Assembly: GCA_030762935.1 (NCBI GenBank)
Contig: CM060897.1
Location: forward strand, 110,574,176 to 110,638,175
Length of the DNA stretch: 64,000 nucleotides
Source: Hymenopus coronatus
Lineage: Eukaryota > Arthropoda > Insecta > Mantodea > Hymenopodidae
Reading direction: 5' to 3'
In this document: in pieces, positions 46,359-57,043 of the stretch
Layout of the letters: each line of letters opens with the position of its first letter
Numbering within the stretch: position 1 is the stretch's first letter
The notes under the pieces: generated by a model
The model's database searches: none
Told to the model about the DNA's origin: nothing
The model's input: only the letters and a program-made list of their open reading frames with translations
Made by a program: the position numbers and the translations under genes

Positions 46359-46487
46359 AAATCTGGCGTGCCCATTCACACGGCTTGTGACTATGTCTCT
46401 CTAACAAACTATTGTTAAAAAGCTTATTTCTCTATCTGCTTCATACTAATCGAGATAAACATTATTAGAAATGGTCTTATTGATTGC
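46359..46487 (+). mobile_element. R1 5' fragment
   Basis: AATCTGGCGTGCCCATTCAC to GGTCTTATTGATTGCT; opposite to the tandem pair that follows. Confidence 0.75.
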
Positions 46488-47347
46488 TTTTTTACTTTCT
46501 CTATAGGCACTATGCACATAGTGTATAGAGAATGTATTGCACTCCACCAAAAAATTCGATTCCGAGATTTCAACGGAAATACATGTTTTAGGACCCCCTG
46601 TATCCATAAAAAGCATTTTCAGAAAAAGGTCCGTGTGTGTGTCTGTGAACACGATAACTCAAAAACGAAAAGAGGCTAAAATACCAAACTTGGTATTTAG
46701 GTTTAGTGTCTTCCAGGGATGCGACATGAAGGTTTTGAAAAAAATCCCCCCACCCCAAACTACCCTTTACATGGAACTTTTTTCGAAAATTTCGATTTTC
46801 TCAAAAATGGCTCTAACGATTTTGATTAAAATATCATATATTAAATACATTTACATGACAAATAGAATATATATCTTGAATTTTCTGGGAATAGCCTCTG
46901 AAGAGTAGTTTATTCTGGATGAATTTTACGAAATTTTGAATAACTGCTAAACCATAAGAGATGGACAAAAACTTACTACACAAAAAATGTAGAGCACGTT
47001 AAAACACACAAATTATGTTACATAAAATTTTTTCGTGGAGTGCATCGTTTTTGAGACATTCCTTATTTTTGGTTTCTGCTATGAAAAACTTATATTTTCC
47101 TCATACAGGAACTTGTCAACTCCGATCCTTATAAACAAAGGAACTTCATTGACATAGCAACCAGCTTTTGACTATCACTTTAACCCATGGTACTCCCTTA
47201 TTTCGCTTCTACTTACAAGGAAGCAAGTAATAAGACTATTTCTGCTAATTTTTTCTGATTAGCATAAAGTAAATAGAAGTATAAGATTTTTAAGAATAAT
47301 TTGTTGCAGGGATATAGAGAAAGTTATGTGAATGGTACACATCAGAT
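46488..47347 (-). mobile_element. R1 copy, full length, tandem unit A
   Basis: 860 bp with perfect palindromic hairpin (CACTATGCACATAGTGTATAG region) and 5' end GTGAATGGTACACATCAGAT. Confidence 0.93.
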
Positions 47348-48251
47348 TTTTACTTTCTCCATACGCACTATGTACATAGTGTATGGAGAAAGTATTGCAC
47401 TCCACCCAAAAATTCGATACCGAGATTTCACCGGAAATATATGTTTTAGGGTCCCCAATATCCAAAAAAAGCATTTTCACAAAAAGCTCCGTGTGTGTGT
47501 GTGTGTCCGTGTGTCCGTTTGTCCATGTGTCCGTGTGTCCGTGTGTCTGTACACAACGACAACTCAAAAACGAAAAGTCGGTAAAATACCAAACTTGGTA
47601 TTTAAGTTTAGTATCTTCCAGGGATGCGAAACGAAGATTTTGAGAAAAATCCCCCACCCTCAACTACCCTTTACATGGAACTTTTTTCGAAAATTTTGAT
47701 TTTCTCAAAAATGGCTAACGATTTTGATTAAAATTTCGGATATTAAACATATTTACCTGACAAATGAAATGTATATCTTGAATTTTCTGGGAATAGCCTC
47801 TGAAGAGTAGTTTATTCAGGAGGAATTTTACTAACTTTTGAATAACTGCTAAACCGTAAGAGATGGACAAAAACTTACCTTACAAAAAATGTAGAGCACA
47901 TTAAAACACACAATTTATGTTATATAAATTTTTTTCGTGGAGTTCGTCGTTTTTGTGACATTCCTTATTTTTGGTTTCTGCTCTGAAAAACGTATACTTT
48001 TCTCATACAGGAACTTGTCAATTCCTATCCATATAAACAAAGGAACGTCATTGACATAGCAACCAGCTTTTGACTATCACTTTAACCTACGGTTGTCCCT
48101 TATTTCGCTTCTACTTACAAGGAAGCGAGTAATATAACTTATTTCTGCTATTTTTTTCTGATTAGCATAAAGTAAATAAAAGTATAAGCTTTTTAAGAAT
48201 TATTTGTTGCAGGGATATGGAGAAAGTCATGTGAATGGTACACTTCAGATT
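47348..48251 (-). mobile_element. R1 copy, full length, tandem unit B
   Basis: 904 bp, joined to unit A with no spacer (ACATCAGAT directly followed by TTTTACTTTCTCC). Expanded GTGTCCGTGTGTCC tract at 47490-47550. Confidence 0.93.
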
Positions 48252-48922
48252 TTTGTAAGTAGGAGGGAAATAAGGGAATAAGTATAAAAACGCAATAATC
48301 AAATCTATTAACTGCTGGTTGAAATTCGCTTCTTTGGATTGCCAAGAGTTGACAAATTCCCGTATGTGAAAAGTTTAATATAACCAATAACTCAAAAATG
48401 TTCAACACTACGAAAAAGTATGTGTCAAAATGTGTCTTTTAAAGTGATATATCTTTTTTGTGCAGTAGTTTTTGTTTATATTTTGTGGTTTCAGAAAAAT
48501 TAATCTAGAATACACAGGTCTTCAGAAGATATTCCCAGAAATTTCGGGATATACATTTTATTTGTGATGTCAATATCTTTAATATACTGTCTAAATCGTA
48601 GAGCCTTTTTGAGAGAATCAACCTTCTGGAAATTTTTCATGAAAAGGGTAGTTTTGGGTGGGGAATTTTCCTTAAAATTTTTGGGTCGCATTCTTAGAAG
48701 ATACTAAACTTAAATACTTAGGATGGTGTTTCTCCGACTTTTGGTTTTTGAGTTATCGTGTTCGAAGGCGGATATAGACATATGGATACTTTTATAAACA
48801 TGATGTTTTTAACAGGGGACTCTAAAACGTCTATTTCCGGTGAAACTTGGTTTCGAATTTTTGGGTGGAGTGCAATACCTTCTTTACTTACGTATCATGT
48901 ACTATCTAAAGAAGGTAAAAAT
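48252..48922 (+). mobile_element. R1 copy, 5'-truncated
   Basis: Begins at the TTGTAAGTAGGAGGGAAATA block, back to back with unit B; ends CTATCTAAAGAAGGTAAAAA. Confidence 0.85.
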
Positions 48923-49083
48923 ATCCGTAAGCAACAAGTAAATGTCAGGGCTTATTGTAATTAATCGCACCGAATGACTTTCTTAGAGTCATTTGATTTC
49001 CACTTGTTTCGATTAAGTAGTGTGAACTCTAATAATAGTAAATAGTGAACACAACAAATGAAATTTCAGATAATTAAAAAATA

Positions 49084-49172
49084 TGTATCCCGTTCACATG
49101 ACTTTCTCTACATATTCTGTAACAAACTATTCTTACAGAAACTTATTCTTCTATCTTCTTCTAATGATTTAC
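49084..49172 (+). mobile_element. R1 5' fragment
   Basis: TATCCCGTTCACATGACTTT with following block, dissolving into a CTT-rich tract at 49150-49200. Confidence 0.75.
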
Positions 49173-49242
49173 TTCTTCTTCCTCTTCTTCTGTTTCTCAA
49201 AAGCTTATTCTTCTATATATTTAGTATCAGTGGCCCATTTCA

Positions 49243-49308
49243 TTTCTCTACACGTACTATGTACATAATGTAGATATAGAGAACATATTGTATTCCACCC
49301 AAAAATAA
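49243..49308 (-). mobile_element. R1 hairpin end fragment
   Basis: TTTCTCTACACGTACTATGT hairpin and TTGTATTCCACCCAAAAAT. Confidence 0.8.
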
Positions 49309-49315
49309 GTAAAAA

Positions 49316-49402
49316 ACATCCCTATCTCCAGCTGGGAATCGAACTTGGGATCCCTCGCTCAGCAGTCAAGCTACTCTACCAATCGAGCTACGGGACCAGC
49401 CC
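49316..49402 (-). mobile_element. tRNA-like SINE head
   Basis: Minus strand has TAGCTCGATTGGTAGAGTAG (A box) and CCAAGTTCGATTCCCAG (B box) at tRNA-like spacing, but the T-stem does not pair properly, so it is a SINE head or tRNA pseudogene and not a working tRNA. Confidence 0.6.
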
Positions 49403-49469
49403 AAAGCGTTCTTAGTTTATGCATATAAATCTAACAAGTTATAAAATAATAATTTATCAACTTTCTCAT

Positions 49470-49680
49470 GTAAGCGAAAACTAGACCACTCACCTCTCAC
49501 CAAGGTGGCCCGGGTTCTTCCCCAGGTAACCACGTGTGGGATTTGTGGTACGGACGGGTTTTCTCCGATTCTCCGGTTTCCCCCACCATGGTATTCCCTC
49601 TTCATTCCATGTATCATTAGTGTCATCGCCTGCGGTGCCATATGTAGTAAAATCGGGCGTTAAACACTATTTAAAAACCC
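49470..49680 (+). mobile_element. SINE family A, 5' degenerate
   Basis: GGTGGCCCGGGTTCTTCC (B-box side), GTGTGGGATTTGTGGTACG, TTTTCTCCGATTCTCCGG, then GTGTCATCGCCTGCGGTGCC and CGGGCGTTAAACACTATTTA. Confidence 0.85.
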
Positions 49681-50007
49681 AGAAATTAGATCCATATTAG
49701 AATAACCCACGAAATAACAAAAACATAGGATAAATACTGTCTACAGTTACTCCCTTATATTGCTAACCGACTATTTGCTTTATTTTCAGTTTCGGTTTTA
49801 TGTTAGTAGGCTGTTCGGTTGAATTAGACAGAAAAAATTAATGATAAGTGTATAGTTAGGTATAAGTCAGATCTTGGTACAACCTCTTTGGAGATGTTAG
49901 AATGACCTCGATGAGTTTACTTCACAACCAGTATGTATCATTAAGTGGGTAAGGCAAGAAAATAGAGAAGTTTACTTTCTGAATATTTCTAGATAGATGA
50001 AAATGCA
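49681..50007. other. Unassigned AT-rich sequence
   Basis: Nothing recognised. Confidence 0.4.
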
Positions 50008-50813
50008 ATTTTTACTTTCTGCACTAGTAATATGCATATCGTGCATAGAGAAGGTATTATATTTCACCCAAAAATTCGATACCGAGATTTCACCAGGAAT
50101 ACATGTTTTAGTGTCCCCTGAATCCAAAAAGCATTTTTAGAAAAAGATACGTGTGTGTCCGTGTGTGTGTGAACACGAAAGTTGGTCAAATACCAAACTT
50201 CAAGTTCAGCATCTTCCAAGGATTTGACACGAAGATTTTGAAAAGATCCCCTCACCACTTATTGCCTTTTACATGGAAAAAAATTTATTTTCTCAAAATG
50301 ACTCTAAGATTTTGATTAAAATATCGTACATTAAGGACATTTATATGACATATAAAATGTATATAATAAATTTTATTGAAATAGCCTCTTGAGGATGAAT
50401 TTCTCTTAATTTATCGTAACTAGTAAACCGTATGAGATAGACAAAAGCTTGCTACACCAAGAATGCAAATCTCGTTAAAATACACATCATTTATGTAATA
50501 TATGTTTTATTTCGTGGAGTTGACTATTTCTGAGATATTCCCAGTTATTTGTTTCAGATTTAAAGTAGTTGAAAGTCTTCTAAAACGGAAATTTGTAAAC
50601 TCCTGGCAATACAAAGTTCAACCAAATGGCAACCAGATTTTAAAAGATTTGACTATCGTTTTATCTAGAGTATTGCATTATTTGCCTTCTACTTACAAGG
50701 AAGCAACTAATTAAGACAATTTCATCGCGATTATGATAATTTAGAAAAATATTGTTTTTAAAAATAATTTGTTACAGCTATGTAGAGAAAGTCATGCGAA
50801 TGGAACACATCAG
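50008..50813 (-). mobile_element. R1 copy, full length, tandem with the next
   Basis: Hairpin CACTAGTAATATGCATATCG variant; 5' end GCGAATGGAACACATCAGAG. Confidence 0.9.
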
Positions 50814-51422
50814 AGTTTTTACTTTCTCTACACGTACTATGTACAGAGTGAAGAGAAGGTAATGTATTGCACCCAATCGCCTGCGGTGCCATAAATAGTA
50901 AAAGCGGGCGATTTCACGCAAATACATGTTTTGGGAACTCCTGAATCCAAATAAAGCATTTTGTGTGTATGTGTGTCTGGACGGCATATCTCAAAAACGA
51001 CAAGTCCGATAAATACCAAACTTGATATTTAAGCTCAGTGTCTTCCAAGGATGCGACACATTTTCAACACAAAATCCCCTCATCTCAACTACTCTTTATG
51101 TGAAAAAAATGGTTGTAATGATTTTGATTAATATCTCCTATATTTAAGACATTTACAGGGAAAATAAAATGTATATGTTAAGTTTTGTGGAAATAGCCTC
51201 TGAAGACCTCTTTATGTAGGATGATTTTTTCTGAATTTTGCGTAACTGGTAAACTTGTAAAAACTTATTACACCTTCTCTTTATTTCCCTTCTACTAAGG
51301 AACTAAATGATAAGACCGTACCTACTAATGTTTATCTCGATTAGAATTAAATAAAAGAAGCTTATTAACAATAATCTGTTACAGAGATATAGAGCAAGTA
51401 ATTTGAATGAAGCACATCAGAT
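50814..51422 (-). mobile_element. R1 copy with internal deletion and SINE-derived filler
   Basis: TTTTTACTTTCTCTACACGT hairpin. A 35-base family A SINE piece at 50876-50910 replaces R1 sequence. The GTAAAACACACAATTTATG to TTTAGCCTAGTG part is deleted near 51260. Confidence 0.88.
50876..50910 (+). mobile_element. 35-base SINE-A fragment inside R1
   Basis: ATCGCCTGCGGTGCCATAAA and TAGTAAAAGCGGGCG are the 3' end of SINE family A, replacing about 16 R1 bases (consensus AAAATTCGATACCGAG). Confidence 0.85.
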
Positions 51423-52117
51423 TTTATGCCATCAGGTACTGTTTAAATTGCCTATTACAGCACTGTATCTGTTATTGAGTTTAAATTCTTTTGTTTTGTC
51501 TGAGGTGCAGAAAATATGTGTTGAACAATAAATGGATGTATCAAACTTATACTTTCCTTCCTTATTGCTCCGATGTTTAATATGGAAGTTTATTGTATAC
51601 CATACAAGTGTTTACGTTCGCAGCTTTACTGAAATTTATACACTTGCATGGTGATAGCAAATCCTCAATATCTAAGTAACTTATCGTTGTAGAGAAATAC
51701 ATACAACTTCATGCTGGATTCACTCGTTTAAACTCAACGTAGTCATTTTGTCAACAACTGTTAGTAGCGTTTCGGTGCAATGTAATTGTAGTTGGTTTTG
51801 GTTGTGACCTAGAAAACAATTGAGTGAAGCGTTGAACAAACATGTTCCCATAGTCAATGATTAATTGCTTCCAGTTGAGTAGAACTGAATTGCGATGAGA
51901 GGTGAATGATATATCTTACTTCTTCCGCTTTAAATGGCATTTCTCGAACTCTATAGACATCTAATCATGTTTCATCTTTTATTAACTACCTTCTGCATGC
52001 ATTATCGTACTACATATGCCACTCTTTTTCTAATTCTTCAACAGCTTTAGATATCACTCTAACAGGCACCTAAATGTAAGAGATTCGAATAGCCATGCTC
52101 GTTAAGACGATGCTTAG
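51423..52117. other. Unassigned sequence
   Basis: No repeat or gene seen. Confidence 0.4.
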
Positions 52118-53045
52118 ATAGATAGATACTTTTTTTCACTGGTTAGGGCGTGGCCCGGTGGCAGCGCTGTCAATGTAATAATACAATGTTCAATACAATG
52201 AGTTAAATAAACAATAATGTGAGTAATACACTGTTAAAATGCCAATAAAATCACATTATACTGATATATACATAATTGTAACAACAGTAATAATAACGCA
52301 ATATTTTTATTTACTATCCTGACTACAAATCACTTTTCTTTAGTCTCTTTTTAAAACTATTTACACTTTGAGGCAAAGTCTCCAGTAAATCTGCAGGTAT
52401 TTTGTTCCATTCATTTATTGTTTTATTTGCGAAGGAAAATTTACCTATGTCTGTTTTCTGTTCCCTATTTCTTATTTTTTCCGAGTGAGCATTCCTTCCA
52501 CAGTATAATGGCTTTAATAATCGTTTGGATATGTCTTTCCATGCAGGTTCCCCTTATAGGCTCTAAAAATTGCACATAGCCTTGTTCGTCTCCTACGTTT
52601 TTCTAGTTTTCCCAGGAAGTAGCAGTGCTGGTATGATTTTCGAATCGTTTACTTCTGTCTACACATTTAGCTGCTCTTTTTTGAACTCTCTCTCTAGGGC
52701 CAGTTTTTGCCCCACCCGATACGGATCCCAGCATGCAGCACTATATTCTAATATTGGTCGAACTAAAGAAGTGTATGCCAAATTTCGCGACTTTCCATTG
52801 CTGCGTTTTAAAATCCTCATTACGAAATGCAACGCTTTCCACGCCTTCCCAGTGATCGAGTTTACATGTTCCCCCCACTCCAATCTTTGATTTAGTATTA
52901 CCCCTAAACATCTGGTGCTATTTACTCTGAGTATTTTCTTATTGTCTAATTTATATATTACGTTTTCTACTATTATTCTTAATGGACTTGCCATTCCTTC
53001 AAAGCCGAACATTGTGAGTTTCAATTCTAGCAACTGCAGTCAAAT
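52118..53045 (-). mobile_element. LINE 3' end: CR1/L2/Jockey-like retrotransposon fragment
   Basis: The minus strand encodes the region after the reverse-transcriptase catalytic core: STRCLGVILNQRLEWGEHVN, SITGKAWKALHFVMRILKRS, then SLVRPILEYSAACWDPYRVG (53033-52659). Past a frameshift it continues to the C-terminal tail typical of these LINEs (SYCTCTS-like segment, then VNFPSQIKQ.MNGTKYLQIYWRLCLKV near 52430-52360). The frame is broken by frameshifts and stops. The 3' end is a (GATA)n-type tail at 52118-52133. The RT catalytic motif is missing because the fragment ends where R1 starts at 53080. Usual 5' truncation by reverse transcription would explain this. Confidence 0.8.
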
Positions 53046-53079
53046 TTACCTGTGATAAAGGTTGGGGAGGGCCCACGTA

Positions 53080-53569
53080 AAATCTGATGTGTTACCTCAC
53101 ATGACTTTCTTTATCTGCTCTACAGACAAACTTCTTACAAAACATTATTCTTTTTTCTTCAAATGCTAATCGAGATATTAGCAGAATGTTATTACTTAGT
53201 TCCTTATAAGTAGAAGGGAACTAAAAGAATACTGCACACTCAAATGTTTTAAAAGATGTCGTTATGCAATTGTCATTGCAAATTGCTTCTTTGTTTGGCC
53301 AGTAGTAGAACAAAAGAAAAACGGACACTTACTGTGTGATAAAAATATAAGTACTACACAAATGAAACCAATAACAAGGAATATCTCGGAAACGGTTACA
53401 TTCACAGCAAAAATGTAAATGACATAAACTGTCTATTTTGATGAGATTATATTGTATGTGTAGTAAGTTCTTGTCTATCTCTTACGACTCAGTAGTTAGG
53501 CAAAATTTGGAAAAATTCATTTAGAATAAAAAGGTCTTCAGAAGCTATTTCTAGAAAATTCAATATATA
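53080..53569 (+). mobile_element. R1 copy, first part
   Basis: AATCTGATGTGTTACCTCAC to AGAAAATTCAATATATA, where a mariner-derived foldback is inserted at TA. Confidence 0.88.
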
Positions 53570-54240
53570 TGAGGGCCGTTTTTTTCAAACTCCGATAGGC
53601 TAAAAATAAAAGACAAGTTCACAGAAAACAATTTTTTTATTACTAAAAGTTTTATACATTTACGGTTACTTATCAACATAATTACCGAAACGATTGAGAC
53701 ATTTATCGTATCTGTGCACAAGCTTTGCAATACCTGCTTCAAAAAATGTTGCTAATGATTTCAAATGAGCATTGACGTTGTTTTGAAGATCTTCGTTGGT
53801 TTCCTAACCACGTCTCAGTTCAGGGAAAAGGTGAAAGTCGCTAGGCGCCAGGTCAGGACTTTACGGCGAAAATGTCCCATTGAAATTGTTCGAGGAGCCG
53901 ATGGGTTGTGCCAGCAGTGTGTGGACGAGCGTTGTCATGGATCAACACAATTCCTGAAGTCACCATTTCTCTACGTTTGTTTTGAATGGCTCTCCGCAAA
54001 CGTCGTAAAGTGCGAAGATCTTCAAAACAACGTCAATGCTCATTTGAAATCATAGGCGGCAACATTTTTTGAAGCGCATATTGCAAAGCTTGTGCACAAG
54101 TACGATAAACGTCTCAATCTTTTCGGTGATTATACTGAAAAGTAACCTTAAGTGTACAAAACTTTTAGTAATAAATGATTGTTTTCTATGAACTTGTCTT
54201 TTATTTATAACTTATCGGAGGTTTAAAAAAAAAGACCTCG
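53570..54240. mobile_element. Mariner-derived foldback element
   Basis: 671 bp between TA duplications (53568-53569, 54241-54242). Left end GAGGGCCGTTTTTTTCAAAC; complement of right CGAGGTCTTTTTTTTTAAAC. The outer 200-230 bases on each side are inverted copies of the mariner 3' end and transposase C-terminus: GATTTCAAATGAGCATTGAC at 53758 reappears inverted at about 54054. The unpaired centre (53810-54010) carries the minus-strand transposase segment RREMVTSGIVLIHDNARPHT with the second catalytic Asp. It cannot make a full transposase. The structure suggests an aberrant or one-ended transposition product that then moved as a unit, because the TA duplication is clean. Confidence 0.85.
53805..54015 (-). 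pseudogene. Mariner transposase fragment in the foldback centre
   Basis: Contains RRLRRAIQNKRREMVTSGIV, LIHDNARPHTAGTTH, then stops before the FPELRR block that corresponds to the segment after the third Asp. No start codon or N-terminus. Confidence 0.8.
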
Positions 54241-54242
54241 TA

Positions 54243-54630
54243 CATTTTATTTGGGATGTAAATATCTTTAATATACGGGGTTTTAATCAAAATCGTTAGC
54301 CATTTTTTAGAAAATCAAAATGTTCGATAGTTTTTCCATATAAAGAGCAGCCGGAGGTGAAAGGATGTTCTTGAAAATCTTCGTGTCGCATCCTTGGAAG
54401 GTACTAGACTTAAATACCAAGTTTAATACTTAACGGTCTTTTCGTTTTTGAGATTTGCTGTCAACAGACGCGCACACACACACACACACCCTGGCATTTT
54501 TCTAAAATGCTTTTTTTGGACTCGGGAGACCTCAGAAAAAAAAATACGGTGAAATCTCGACATCGAATTTTGGGTGGAATACAATACCTTATCTATCTAC
54601 TATGTACATTGTACATTCGGGATAAATAAT
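54243..54630 (+). mobile_element. R1 copy, last part
   Basis: Resumes at CATTTTATTTGGGATGTAAA and ends with a decayed hairpin at CTACTATGTACATTGTACAT. Confidence 0.88.
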
Positions 54631-54926
54631 TGATGTGGTGTCACACGTGGTTCATAAATGAGCTAAATTTGAATGCAGTTGTATGGATGTTGCTTTTTGT
54701 TCTAAAAAACAATACTATCGTAGGCTTTTACGATATAAAATAGCTACAAACGCTTTCAGCTAATTGTAAAAATGAAACAAAGCACACTCAAATTATTACA
54801 ACTATAACTAATGATCTTTGTTGCTGAATGGCAACACCGCTGTGAATTAAATGTTTGAGAGGTATGCAGGTATAACAATTATGATACCGAGCAGGATTCC
54901 AATGTCTGTGACCCGCATTTGACAGG
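54631..54926. other. Unassigned sequence
   Basis: Nothing recognised. Confidence 0.35.
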
Positions 54927-55311
54927 CCAGTATTTCACCCAAAGTTTCGATACCAAGATTTCAACGGAAATACCTTTTTTGAGTACCCCTGAATAATAAT
55001 CATTTTTAGAAAATGTCAACATCTGTCTGTGGACAGCATAACTCAAAAACTAAAAGTCGGCTAACTTGGCATTCAAATTTAGTATCTTCCAAGGATGCGA
55101 CATGAAGAGTTTCAGAAAAATCTACCCCTCATCCTAAATTATCCTTTACATAGAAACATTTTAATATTTTAGATTTCCTAAAAAGCGGCTCTAATAATAC
55201 TGATTAAAATGCCCACATTAAAAATGTTTATTTTGCAAATAAAATGTATACCCCGAATTTCATGGGAAGATCTCATGAAGCCCTCTTCATTCTAAATTAA
55301 TTTTGCATATA
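54927..55311 (-). mobile_element. R1 copy, first part (hairpin missing)
   Basis: From CACCCAAAGTTTCGATACCA to TTTTGCATATA; interrupted by a TIR element and resumed at 56305. Confidence 0.8.
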
Positions 55312-56304
55312 ACAGGTGGTTCATCTGTCCCTTATTATTTTTGGAGATAGGCAACTCTTCATACTCTAAAAGCAATAAGGCCGCGCTTGTCGATCATTTT
55401 GTAAGCACGCAAATCCAGCCTGCTTTTCATAGGAAAATAGACCTTAGCAGCAATAGTTACGTCCATTCCAAAAGCATGCGCTTAATAACTCCTGTTACAG
55501 TACAGGTTATATCAATAGGATTACTGTCATATGTTCTGCAACGTAAAATATAAAGTATGAAGGTTAAACGAACGGCTTAAGTGGCAAAAAGGAGTCACAT
55601 AACAGTTATAAAGATATCAGAAGCGGAGAGGGATACATGTGTGATACTATACGTACACGTTTTAACGACAAAAGCGGGTACAATGATTGTAGCTCAACTG
55701 TTTAATTTCATGTTCCCTCGTCACCTCCAGCGTTTCGCGGTTCGGGTCTCACAGTCTGCGTGCACTCTTTTTCTTATTTATGTATTATCCATCAAGGTGC
55801 AAAGTTAGTTCAGTGTTTGTCACCTAATAAATTTACGTGTAAACTTAAAGGTATACGATTACTAACCATCGGCAGTTCATTTTACGTGTTCTTCAGTTTT
55901 CGAACCTTAATTTTCATGAAAAAAAAACAACAAATAATAAACAAATAATACTGGACTGACAAAGTTAGAATAAACATAAATAAAGAGAACAACAATAAAA
56001 GGAACAAATAAGCAAGTTAACACAAGTTCTGTTATCCCATCCAGCTTTGTGCCAAATCAGGAAGAAAGAAAGCGCGGGAAAAAATTGTGAACGTTTTGGT
56101 AAGATTCGAACCTGAATCGAGTAGCTTGGAACTCATGCTAACACCGCGCGCTAACCAAATACGTTACTGTGTACCTATAACTTGAGCCCAAAGGTCTATA
56201 ATTTTAATATGCAGAAGATGGGTCTCGGGAACGATGTTTTCAGGTTAGACTGTAACCTGCGGGTTGCATAAAATCAGAGAATAAGGTACAGGTGAACCAC
56301 TTGT
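55312..56304. mobile_element. TIR element of unknown superfamily in R1
   Basis: 993 bp with ~27-bp inverted ends: ACAGGTGGTTCATCTGTCCC at the left and ACAAGTGGTTCACCTGTACC as complement of the right, flanked by ATA/ATA (or TA). The inside has only short open frames (up to 75 codons at 55581-55808) without known motifs. A GATTCGAACCTGAATCGAG tRNA-like B-box segment lies near 56105. Non-autonomous. Confidence 0.65.
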
Positions 56305-56683
56305 ATAGATAGAACTTAATACACAAAATATGTAGTTCTGCTAAGACATACAATGTATTTATTTCTCTTTTAGACCCAACAATTTCAGAGATCCTCTCTA
56401 TTATTAGTTTCAACTTTAAAATATTTGAAAATGTTCTAAATGGGAAGTCCTCACCCGTTACATACCACTTTTGTTTACTCCTAGCCATGAAAGAGAACCA
56501 AGTCTCAATAACAATCGCATTGCGACAGCTTTTAAAAGATTTGACTATCGCTTTAGCTTAGTTCGTATTCCCTTATCTCCCTTATATTTAGAAGGAAACA
56601 AGTAATAAGTCAATTTCTGCTAATACTTATCTCGAACAGCATGATGTAAATAAAAGGATACCTTTTGTAAGACTAGCTCGTTT
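56305..56683 (-). mobile_element. R1 copy, second part
   Basis: GATAGAACTTAATACACAAA to AAGACTAGCTCGTTT, where a hairpin element is inserted. Confidence 0.8.
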
Positions 56684-56834
56684 ATTGACATTTTTAGGCT
56701 TTCACGGCCGGTGTCAGTATAAGAAAAATTATTGTAGGCAGTGGTCTACTGAGCTCCTCCTTCTTCATCTTCTTGGGAAGAAGGAGGAGCTCAGTAGACC
56801 ACGGCCTACAAGCCCGGATAATACTTTTTCTTAT
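56684..56834. mobile_element. Hairpin-forming mini-element in R1
   Basis: A perfect 25-bp stem (56741-56765 with 56778-56802; starts GTGGTCTACTGAGCTCCTCC) with a 12-base loop, extended outward by an imperfect arm (AGTATAAGAAAAATTATT and its inverted partner). The flanks ACTAGCTCGTTT and ACTAGCTTGTTT look like a 12-bp target duplication with one change. Confidence 0.75.
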
Positions 56835-56884
56835 ACTAGCTTGTTTGCAGTAGAGAAGGTCATGTGAATTGAACATATCAGACT
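56835..56884 (-). mobile_element. R1 copy, 5' end
   Basis: TGCAGTAGAGAAGGTCATGT to GAACATATCAGACT closes the split R1 copy. Confidence 0.8.
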
Positions 56885-57043
56885 TTTTTCGTGGTTTCCT
56901 TCAGTCACTAAGGTAAACATCTGAATGCATATTTAATACCATGACCCCGCGTAGGTCCAAAGCAACATTAAACATAAAACAAGATGGTAATAGCAAATGC
57001 AGTCATCTGTCACATATAATGAAAGCATGTTGATGCAATCTAT

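Noticed and set aside
47259..47699. Overlapping 134- and 132-codon frames on opposite strands
   Set aside because: Both lie within R1 tandem units and reappear in other copies with stops and frameshifts; they are shadows of a non-coding repeat opened by its GT-rich tract.
49316..49402. Functional tRNA gene
   Set aside because: A and B boxes are present but T-stem and acceptor pairing fail, and it sits among SINE and R1 pieces.
53765..54055. 96-codon plus frame
   Set aside because: Antisense to the mariner foldback transposase segment.
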